In this document: positions 57,200 through 64,000 of the stretch, in pieces
Numbering within the stretch: the first letter of the stretch is position 1
How the letters are laid out: each line of letters starts with the position of its first letter
Source: Lunularia cruciata
Lineage: Eukaryota; Streptophyta; Marchantiopsida; Lunulariales; Lunulariaceae
DNA length: 64,000 nt
Assembly: GCA_948567375.1 (NCBI GenBank)
Contig: OX419756.1
Span: 25,894,552-25,958,551 of the forward strand
Direction of reading: 5' to 3'
Position numbers and translations under genes: made by a program
Notes under the pieces: model-generated
Told to the model about the DNA's origin: nothing
Seen by the model: only the letters and a program-made list of their open reading frames with translations
The model's database searches: none

Positions 57200-58165
57200 T
57201 CTAGGGGGTGGTTTGACATAGTACATCACACGTGGGGAGCTTGTTGTCCAGGCTCAGCCTAGTCATCTGACTGATAGCTCAATGGGTGAGAGCTCAGGCT
57301 ATTGCGACAATAGCTGAGTCATATGATGTGCTAGTTGGGAGAGCAATGTCATACCCATGGGTTTCAGCATTGACTATTGGGAGGAGATAGCCTCCTATAG
57401 ACCAGGTTGGCAGTCTGGTGAGGGATGGGTATGTCGCCTCCCAGTACGCTTCAGTAGTAGCAGTCTTGGCTCACTATAGTCCGGGACCATGGCAGCATTA
57501 GTTTTAGCTTTCAGTGGTGCAATTACTTGGCCTGGTGACTTGTTGGAGGGGAATGCCCATGCAGAGGATACTCTAGTACCAAAGGAGATCACTTGGCTTT
57601 GGAGTACAAGTGGGATTGTTCCATCCACCTTGGATGTTCCATTGTGGAGTTCAGAGGAGGCATTGCAGTAGCATGCAGATCAGTTGGTGCAGTAGGCTTA
57701 GAGTGGAGCCTTTGTACCATCAGGAGATGAGTGTGAGGATGAGTCTCCAGAGGCAATTGCTTTGACACCTCTGGATACCACACTCATTGCTTGGCAATAT
57801 CCAGTAGAGGGGATATGCCTATTGGAGTTGTTTGGTGAGATCAGCACCGGACTAGCTTCGGTGTTACAAGCGTGTATCTGAGTACAGAGGTACTTGTATG
57901 TAGAGAGAGATGAGACTACTAGATGAATCTCTCTACATCATGTGGCACACTTGGCCTATTGGTATCCGGAGTTATTACCGATGTCAACAGTTAGAGGTTA
58001 CCAAGAGGTCCTACCATCAAACATTTCCTTACTAGGGTGCATGACCTAGAGAGACATGGGCCTATTCACTTGGTGATTTTTGGATGGCCATGTCAGGGAC
58101 ATACACGTGCAGGCCGCGGTTTGGGTCTTTAGGATCCTTGTTTTGGTGTGTTTTGGGAGATGTTA
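57200..58165 (+). pseudogene. DNMT3-like cytosine-5 DNA methyltransferase in family E (copy 2)
   Basis: The N-terminal linker is YRPGWQSGEG, VVAVLAHYSPG and ITWPGDLLEGNAHAEDT in shifting frames. From 57813 a frame gives LLELFGEISTGLASVLQAC (motif I, 57822-57878) and RYLYVERDETTR. AHLAYWYPELLPMSTVRGY and VLPSNISLLG follow. After a one-base frameshift near 58035 it reads DLERHGPIHLVIFGWPCQG with HTRAGRGLGL. This is motif IV with the Pro-Cys-Gln loop intact; the catalytic Cys codon is at 58091-58093. The ENV motif and the C-terminal half are deleted after DPCFGVFWEM, where sequence jumps to the reverse transcriptase. Together with copy 1 it covers most of the domain. Confidence 0.82.
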
Positions 58166-58189
58166 TGATGTTAGATGTGTGAGAGGAAA

Positions 58190-58960
58190 GACGGAGGGTT
58201 TGGAGGTTCTTGAGGAGCCACACGAGTTGTTTTTTCTTCAGTATGAAGGATTTGGGTGATCTGGTATACGGATTGAGCTGACTAGCAATACACCAGTTTT
58301 CCAACGTCCTTATTGCTATAGTGACATGGAGAGGACATTGATTCAGAGCCGGAGTAGTGACCTTTTTGAGGCTAGTTTGGTGGAGATTTCACATGGAGAG
58401 TATGCATCAGCGACAATGATGCCAGCCAAGAAAGATATGCATGGCAACTATATAGATAGGCGGATGTGTGGAGATTACCGTCTTATCAACCGACAGACCA
58501 AGGCTGATCGGTATGCCATGCCTACACCGGAGGAGATTTTTGATTTGATTGGGCTTGCAAAGGTCTTCAATACTTTGGATCTTTGAGCGGGATATCATCA
58601 GTTGCTGATCAGAGAGGAGGATAAGTCCAAGATAGCATTCTGGGCTATTGATCCTCATGGCAAGGAGGTGTTATATCAGTGGAGGTTCTTACCCTTTGGG
58701 ACAAAGAACGCTCTTGTTGAGTTCCAAAGGGTCATGGATAGGATCCTAGCTGGATTGGATTTTGCTTGGTGTTATATTGATGATATTTTGGTCTATAGCA
58801 CTATTGTGGAGGAGCATGAGAGAATTGTTGGAGGTGTTTGAGAGGTTGCAATCTCATGGACTCAAATTACATCCTGGGAAGTGTAGGTTCTTCCACAAGC
58901 AGGTTGAGTATTTGGGTCACACTATCTACCCCGGAGGACTTGGTGTTCAGTAGACCAAGG
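58190..58960 (+). pseudogene. Family E reverse transcriptase
   Basis: Starts with YGIELTSNTPVFQRP-type text near 58265 (damaged), then SHGEYASATMMPAKKDMHG, RMCGDYRLINRQTKADRYAM and FNTLDL (motif A Asp) before a stop at 58585. The next frame has AGYHQLLIREEDKSKIAFW, LPFGTKNALVEFQRVMD and CYIDDILVYS, the intact catalytic YIDD box near 58771. LHPGKCRFFHKQVEYLGH ends it. This placement, directly after the methyltransferase, defines the element order gag-PR-DNMT-RT. Confidence 0.92.
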
Positions 58961-59656
58961 TGGAGGCTATTGCACATATTCCTTGGCCTACGGATGTGAG
59001 CAGAGTGCAAGCATTCCTTGGGTTGGCAAACTTCTATCGCCGTTATGTTAGAGGATTTAGTGTCATTGCCAAGGCCTTGACGAAGCTGACCTAGCTTATA
59101 CAAGAGTGGTGTTGGGGAGATGAGCAGGAGAGAGCTTTTGTAGAGCTCAAGGAGAGGTTGACATCTGCTCCTATTTTGAGGAGACCAATCAGAAGACAAC
59201 CATTTCAGGTTCATATTGATTGGAGTATGTTGGGACTTGGAGCGGTGCTCACCCAACATGATGATGAGGGGAAGGAGTTTGTGGTGGCCTATGCTAGTCG
59301 CTCCAACAATTCAACAAAGGAAAAGTATAGTTCATATAAGAGAGAGTGCTTGGTAGCAGTTTGGGCAGTAGCACATTTCCGATGTTACCTATTTGGTAAC
59401 CCCTTCACTCTCATCACTGATCATCAACCATTGAAGTGGTTGATGGTGTCCGACAAGCTTTCAGGGAAGCTTGCATGATGGGCTCTGATTTTCTAGGTGT
59501 ATGATTTCACGGTTGTTCATAGACCTGGAGTGGTGAACCGTGATGTATATGGGTTGAGTAGAAACCCATGTCCCAACCAATAGGATCAGACCAGAGCACG
59601 TTGGCATGGTAAGACAGATGAGGAGATGGTGCCAAGTTGGCATGCATCTGCCTTTC
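58961..59656 (+). pseudogene. Family E RNase H, cut by a family B LTR
   Basis: VQAFLGLANFYRRYVRGFSVIAK precedes the RNase H, read in pieces. FQVHIDWSMLGLGAVLTQHD carries the first Asp, KYSSYKRECLVAVWAVAHF the Glu, and FTLITDHQPLKWLM the next Asp. RPGVVNRDVYGLSRNPCPNQ ends the domain. At 59657 a family B LTR begins. Integrase is not present. Confidence 0.9.
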
Positions 59657-60127
59657 TGTGGTACCCACATCTTTTGTTTTTTTTCAAAATGGAGAAGAAG
59701 AAGTGTATAGAGTAGTTGGATGGCATCTGTATGGCCGAAGAAGGCAAAGAAAAGAGTCTTCGGGATGAAACCTGAGGTAAAGTAGCTTTGGGTCCTAAGG
59801 CAAAGTACTCAGACTTGCCTTGTCAGCATACAACCCAAAGTAAGGAGTCTTCGTATCGAGAGGAACTCAACCCGAGGCGAAGACAATGTAACAACCTTTC
59901 TTTGGGGCGAGAAATTCAAGAAGGGACCGTTCAAACCAGTGGCCCATATGCGTGAAGTACAATTGACAGTGACAGGCGCATGCAGGAGGTGTGATTTCTC
60001 ACTAGAAACTTGAATTGAAGAGAGACAAAGAAGGCGTGACTCTATAAAAATCAGGCTAACAACAAAGAAATGTCGAGCAATTTTCCTTTGCCATTGAGAA
60101 GTCATCCTGCAAGTGATCGTGGGAAGG

Positions 60128-60866
60128 TGTAATACTCCGAGGACAAGAGAAGAGAGAAAACACAGATTGCACACTCAAACCTTCGATGCCCCAAGGGAGC
60201 ACCTTCTCTTTATTATATAGACAAAGAGGATCTCCTCCAAGGAAGCTCCACCATAGGATTAGGGACATAGATAGGTGACATGTCAGCAAGCTCCACCCTT
60301 GTATTTCTTACTTGGATGAGTGACCTGTCTGGTCTAGGTCCTATCTGGTTGGTCAAACGAGCTTTGACCGGAGGGAATCTTTTAGGGAATCTTCCTGTAG
60401 GAATCTCAAAATCGCATGCGTAAGGTATCGTTGGGAAGCTCTCGACGAGACAAACCAAGGGGGAGGGAAGGCCAGCCTATCCCTCATTGGGGGGAGAATC
60501 TACACATTTTCAAGGCCTAATTCATCCGTTTAGGCCTCCGAAATTGCCTTCAAAGATTTCAGGCATATTTTGGTTCCTCCTCTATTAGTAGAAGTCCCCT
60601 TTTGGTGATACCTCTTTCTGATCTGTTTAGTCCATCATGTGTAACATCCTTCCAGATGTTACCAAACCAATTCTCACCTTTAAATCATATGTCTAGCTAT
60701 TGGTTCTAAGGTTCTCAAGTCTATTTTGGTTTCTGCCCTATTAATAGAAGTACTCTTTTGGTGATACTTCTATCTGATCTATTTTCACCATCATGTATGA
60801 CATCATTCTAGATGTTACCAAAACTAATTTCACATCTAGATCATATGGCTAACCCTTGGTATTACA
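60128..60866 (-). mobile_element. Family A solo LTR with perfect target duplication
   Basis: 739 bp, TGTAATACTCCG ... CTTGGTATTACA, flanked on both sides by GAAGG (60123-60127 and 60867-60871). No internal region is present, so it formed by recombination between the two LTRs. Its intact ends and duplication suggest it is among the younger insertions here. Confidence 0.95.
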
Positions 60867-60879
60867 GAAGGGAAGTAGA

Positions 60880-61795
60880 AGACACGCTAGTGTGTAAAGA
60901 AGAATTCGAGAGGGTGAAACCAAGAGATAGTAAGAAAGTAGGAGAGATAGGAGTAGGAAAGAAGAACTCCAAATTTGTAGTGAGAAATCATGCGATTCGG
61001 AGGTTAGATGTGATCGCAAGAATCAAAGTCTTGAGCCAACTTTGGATCACATTCTTGGCATGGAACTGGAATGTAAGTTTTCTAGGTTTCATGACTGAGA
61101 TAATCGAGAGTAAGTGTCTTAATGGCCCCAAGGAAGAGGGGAAGAGAGGACATTCGGCTTGCTAGACAGAGTCGGATTGGAGATTAGTGCTCGGGAGAGA
61201 GGCCGGCACGGAGCAGAGTGACACATTCTTGGGGAAGAGAGAAGTAGCAGAAGAAACCCAAGAAGTGAGAGATGCTTTCTCTTCAAAGAGAACGAAGAAT
61301 GGGTATAAGGTCATGAGTTACAAAGATCCAGTGAAGAGAGGGATCATGAGTGCTCTCATGGCAATCCTAAAGCCGGAGAGGACAACTTATGTGATGAAAC
61401 ACCAAGCGATGTTCTTCCATAAGATGTTTGCAGGAGAACCTATCAATTGGGTGAGGTGCTTCCATGGGAGGACAAGATAGATAGTGTGGAATTTGCGGGA
61501 TAAGTGGCCTCCACACTACATCATGCCGTTTGTAGCACATTTCTACCTTGGATTGAATTTGCTCAATTCGGTGGAGCGCAGTAGAATGGTGTCTCACTTC
61601 CATCCTGACTTGAGAAGAGAAGTTGATGCAGAGGAGCAACAATACATTCTTCAAATCCGAAGCACGGATGAGTACTATGCAAAGACGGGCAAGAGCGTGG
61701 AGATAGAAGTAAGTACTCCAAAGCTGAAGAAGCGGAGTCGACAAGGAGAAGCCAAAGCCCAAGAAGCAAGGTAGTGGAGAGGGACCTATCTTTGG
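60880..61795 (+). pseudogene. Unidentified ORF of the family B LTR (best copy)
   Basis: Only two or three stops interrupt about 300 codons. Readable stretches are RNHAIRRLDVIARIKVLSQL, WITFLAWNWNVSFLGFM, YKDPVKRGIMSALMAILKPE, TTYVMKHQAMFFHKMFAGEP, INWVRCFHGRTR and PHYIMPFVAHFYLGLNLLN, and the basic C-terminus (KLKKRSRQGEAKAQEAR). I recognise no domain. Homologues within the window are at 13450-14230 and 62820-63670. The aromatic/hydrophobic core and basic tail could fit a DNA- or RNA-binding structural protein, but that is a guess. Confidence 0.62.
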
Positions 61796-62264
61796 GAATA
61801 GAGTCTAAAGGTGAGACAAAGTTTAAGAGAGAAGAGACTCCTCACATTGCATAGTGAGGAGTCTAGCAATGAGAGTGAAGGTGAGCCCAAAGTCCAACAA
61901 TTAGTGGATGCATGGATGGGAGAGAAGATGATAAGGACTTCCAAGAGGTGATCGATTGGATGGAAGGAGGAGATGCTCCTTGTTTGGAGTTACCTTTGGA
62001 GGAGATGGACAAAGAATCAAAGAAAGTATTCTAGAAGGGAGTAAGGTTAAAGAGAGGATTGCAAGCTGCATGTGTAGGTTTGAGTAGAGTCAAGGACAAT
62101 GAAGAGAGTTTGGAAGAGATGACTTTGAAGGTGCAAAGATCATGACTTTGGAGTAAGACACCTATGCAAGAAGCAATGATGCATGCAAAGTATGGAGGCC
62201 AAGAAGATATAGGAGAGTTTAGTAGAGTAGCATACTTGTCAAAGATCATGTGTCTGTTGTTGTT

Positions 62265-64000
62265 TGTGGTACCCATTTTTATTTTTGTTTTGTTTTGATA
62301 AAGTTTGGAAGAAGAAGTGCATTGGAAAAGCCAAAGGAGGGCTAAATGGGGAGGAAATAAGAAGAATCATGTGTTTGGCATAAAACCCAAAGTCAACCTC
62401 CGGTCAAGGCCAAAGGACCCAAGATGGACAAGAGAGAAATATGAAGATGAGGGCTTTGTATCAAGTAGTACAACCTGATCCGAAGAACCTATAACAAACT
62501 TCTTTGGGGTTTGCTAATCAAGAAAGTATGTGGGAAGAAAGTGACTACCTTGAGATCAAGAAGTTCTTGACAGTGATAGGAAAACAACTTCACAAAATTG
62601 GTGAGTGGTATGGAGTAGTGACTGAAGAATGACCGATTAGCAAAGAACTATAAAATCAAGATTTCTATGAGGAAGCAGCACAATTTCCAGATGCTACCTT
62701 GTTCGTATTCACAATCAACCCAAAGGAATGCAAATTGCAAATTTGCAAGAAGAAGAGTGGGTTAGAATCTTGAGTACAATCTTTCACAAGAAGAGAGTGA
62801 GGGTGGTCCCAAAGTGAGTAAGCAAAGTGTGGTGCATAGAATAGATGCAATGCATAGATTAGATGTAGTGGCAAGGATCAATATCTCATTGAGACTTTAT
62901 ATCATGTTCCTAGCCTGGAACTAGAATTTTAGTTTTCTAGGTTTCATGGCAGAATTGTTGCAAGTGATTGCAAGGATGGGCCAAAGCACAAAGGGAAGAG
63001 AGGGAATCTGGCTCAATGGACTGAGTTGGATTTGAGATTATTCCTGGGGAGAGAAGCAGGAGAGGTAGGAGGTACCACCTTCTATTAGAAGTGTGATGCC
63101 TTAGAAGAAACTGCAGAGGTGAGGAATTTGTTTAATCAATCGTTCACCAAGAACATGTATAAGGTGGATAATTATAGAGGCCCTAAGAAGAGAAGGATCA
63201 TGAGCACAATGACGGCAATGTTCAAGCCAGAGCAAACCACCTATGTCACAATGCAACAAGCAGTGTTCTTTCATGAAATGTTTGCAGGAGAAGTAATGGA
63301 TTGGGCAAAGTGTTTGCATCAACAAGTGGGGTAGATGATTACGGGTTGGAGGATGGACATGCAACCACACTACTTCATGCCCTTTGCAGCTCATTTCTAC
63401 TTTAGGCTGAACTTGTTGACTTTGGAGGAGAGAAACAAGATGTAGTTGCACTTTTATCCAGATCTATGCAAGGAGGTAGATGCAAATGAATGGTATTACA
63501 TGGAGCGGGTGCAAGAAGAGGATGAGTATTACAAGAAGAGTGGAAAGGAGAAAATTTTAGCAATTGATATCCCTAGGCCAAGAAAGAGAGACAAAACTAA
63601 AGGACGCATCATGTCCATATATAGCCTCAAAAGATACAAAAGGCTAATCCAAAGCCAATGTTGGTGAAGGCAAAGGAATCAAGGAGGGAGGGAGGAGTCA
63701 GAAGGAGAAACCGAGTCAAAGGGAGAAGCCTTGGGAGGAGAAGAAGAGTTCACACTGTGGAGTGAGGAGTTGAGCAATGCCAGCAAAGGCAAGGCAGAGG
63801 TTCAGCAAACAAGAAGAAGGAGTGTGGACGTCGAGAAGCCAAGTCCAGAGGTGTCCACTATCAAGCAAGGACATGAAAAGGAAGAAGAAGGAATCTTGGT
63901 GTGTCCAAGAGCTGCCAAGGGAAGAGAAGTGTTCAAACAGCCAATGTCGGATCCACTAAAGTTACCATCAAGAAGGAGTGCTTGGATGAAGAGACATTGA
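62265..64000 (+). mobile_element. Family B long LTR copy, running off the window
   Basis: Starts TGTGGTACCCATTTTTATTTTTG at 62265. It follows the other copies through CTTTGGGG (62503) and the ORF, and is still in LTR sequence at the window end. Confidence 0.72.
62820..63670 (+). pseudogene. Unidentified ORF of the family B LTR (third copy)
   Basis: The frame gives RLDVVARINISLRLYIMFLAW, a stop, NFSFLGFMAELL, then NMYKVDNYRGPKKRRIMSTM, TAMFKPEQTTYVTMQQAVFF and HEMFAGEVMDWAKCLHQ. After a stop come PHYFMPFAAHFYFRLNLL and YPDLCKEVDANEWYYMERVQ. It then turns into a Lys/Glu-rich tail extending to the window end (63731-64000). It matches the copy at 60880-61795 along its length. Confidence 0.6.

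Larger units (their letters stand above)
59657..62264 (+). mobile_element. Family B long LTR copy, interrupted by a family A solo LTR
   Basis: Starts TGTGGTACCCACATCTTTTG at 59657 and continues to 60127, resumes at 60867 after the nested LTR, and runs through the unidentified ORF to 62264. A second family B start lies at 62265. The usual TTGTCACA end is not seen, so the 3' part is missing. Confidence 0.75.

Overview
The window looks like intergenic DNA from a large-genome vascular plant. It is AT-rich and consists almost entirely of nested, decayed retrotransposons with stop codons and frameshifts. I see no intact host gene, rRNA, canonical tRNA or CRISPR array. A gymnosperm (conifer-type) genome is my guess from the density of old chimeric Ty3/gypsy copies; the sequence does not prove it. 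Repeat families are called A-E here for convenience.

Layout. 1-5562: two half-copies of family A (a chromodomain Ty3/gypsy element) facing each other. 6486-7761: a PIF/Harbinger transposase pseudogene, followed by about 1.5 kb of unrecognised DNA. 9641-12890 (minus) and 34952-39160 (plus): two copies of one non-LTR retrotransposon with an unusual reverse transcriptase. 12908-19445: a long family B LTR split by a family D element whose LTR carries a dense array of heat-shock-element-like motifs. 19446-22418: a third family A body. 22419-30250: a complete family C element on the minus strand, with both LTRs. 30251-34951: pol plus 3' LTR of the family B element. 39339-39766: a three-copy 142-bp tandem repeat. 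39767-42900: unrecognised, apparently low-repeat DNA. 42918-45030: a tandem array of cytochrome P450 exon fragments, interrupted by a family C solo LTR. 45991-59656: family E elements around a near-palindrome of almost 4 kb. 59657-64000: two family B LTR copies, the first interrupted by a family A solo LTR with a perfect 5-bp target duplication.

The main find is family E. Between its aspartic protease and its reverse transcriptase lies a domain with the ordered motifs of a DNMT3-type cytosine-5 DNA methyltransferase. Motif I and a motif IV Pro-Cys loop are present, followed in one copy by an Asn-containing ENV motif and an Asp-Ala...Ala-His...Trp-Thr-Asn-Leu block. Parts of this domain appear in three copies (near 46.2, 55.5 and 58.0 kb). 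Other points of note are a conserved unidentified ORF plus a coiled-coil ORF inside the very long family B LTR, the P450 exon array, the heat-shock-element-like LTR and the giant inverted repeat. All coding remnants here look non-functional, so this locus is a fossil record of these systems.
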